The position numbers and the translations under genes were made by a program. Below are positions 63,891 through 64,000 of a DNA stretch of 64,000 nucleotides, one piece after another. The stretch is from assembly GCA_002449395.1 (NCBI GenBank), contig DKDP01000003.1:1-64000 (forward strand). The letters run 5' to 3'. Under the pieces are notes generated by a model. That model was not told the DNA's origin and made no database searches. It saw nothing but the letters and a program-made list of their open reading frames with translations. The stretch's first letter is position 1, and each line of letters starts with the position of its first letter. Source of the DNA: Ruminococcaceae bacterium UBA6845. GTDB taxonomy: Bacteria; Bacillota; Clostridia; Oscillospirales; Acutalibacteraceae.

Positions 63891-64000
63891 TTACCACATA
63901 TTGTCCGAGTTTTCGCAGAATGCAACCATATCCTTGATCTCAAGAACAGTGCCGTCGTCCAGCGTGACTGTGCCGTTCCATTTGCCGAAAACCTGGTGGC
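63891..64000 (-). CDS. C-terminal fragment of a protein, cut by the window end
   Basis: The minus strand is open from the window edge to a stop at 63891, giving about 35 residues ending VFGKWNGTVTLDDGT, then LEIKDMVAFCENSDNMW. The pattern of a Trp-Gly beta strand, Asp-Asp-Gly turn and final Trp resembles the end of DUF2804-type proteins. Identification is tentative because so little is present. Confidence 0.5.
   Translation of the reverse strand, partial: HQVFGKWNGTVTLDDGTVLEIKDMVAFCENSDNMW

Overview
The window looks like a chromosomal stretch of a low-to-mid GC Gram-positive anaerobe of the class Clostridia, plausibly a gut Oscillospiraceae/Ruminococcaceae-type bacterium. The signs are strong AGGAGG-type ribosome sites, TTGACA/TATAAT promoters, a T-box leader, a type III glutamine synthetase, a short HisG paired with HisZ, a TrpR-like YerC regulator, a BspA-type leucine-rich-repeat protein and many glycosidases. 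This is inference from gene content. No rRNA, CRISPR array, insertion sequence, phage or plasmid gene was seen.

Layout. 0-14 kb is a nitrogen-assimilation block. asnB (behind an Asn-specific T-box) and glnN (GSIII, behind a leader with two terminators) run leftward. Rightward come a glutamate synthase split into three proteins, a short type I glutamine synthetase, an ANTAR RNA-binding regulator, pyrG and fhs. 14-22 kb holds three secreted proteins (17 leucine-rich repeats; two Ig-like), then a GH127-like Zn-thiolate glycosidase, a DUF554 membrane protein and a nucleotidyltransferase-fold protein, all leftward, and two tRNA-Ser genes. 22-25 kb is a three-gene redox operon (GlpA-like FAD protein, second FAD protein, DUF1667). 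25.4-33.7 kb is an almost complete histidine operon, yerC-hisZ-hisG-hisD-hisC-Nudix-hisB-hisH-hisA-hisF-hisIE, with no histidinol-phosphatase gene. 33.8-41.9 kb has a Tam-like methyltransferase, an AraC regulator, a leftward metF / MetH-activation-domain / metH set behind a polytopic membrane protein, and a ZIP metal transporter. 42-48.5 kb has tRNA-Gln, a possible glycosyltransferase, thiN, a GH5 glycosidase co-transcribed with a GPH sugar symporter that carries a roughly 300-residue charged tail, and an orphan secreted protein. 48.6-57.5 kb is a stress/drug-response-like region: MarR, a heterodimeric ABC exporter pair, TetR, a small membrane protein, an isoprenylcysteine-methyltransferase-like protein, a hexapeptide acetyltransferase, a leucine-carboxyl-methyltransferase-family protein, TfoX-N and a membrane-flavodoxin fusion. 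57.6-64 kb has an acyltransferase-3, an ABC-2 exporter, an ACT-domain protein, a GH38 alpha-mannosidase and the tail of one more gene.

How the genes work together. The first 14 kb joins ammonium capture (two glutamine synthetases, GOGAT) to glutamine use (AsnB, CTP synthase) and to an RNA-level regulator. The glnN leader has two AAUGGA hexaloops, each tied to an intrinsic terminator, which matches the A1/G4 hexaloop rule for ANTAR targets. The adjacent ANTAR protein has a receiver domain lacking the phospho-accepting Asp. This possible local glutamine/nitrogen antitermination circuit is the most interesting regulatory hypothesis here. Other points worth a second look are the T-box without a visible terminator, the Nudix gene where a HolPase gene would be expected, and the GPH symporter tail.
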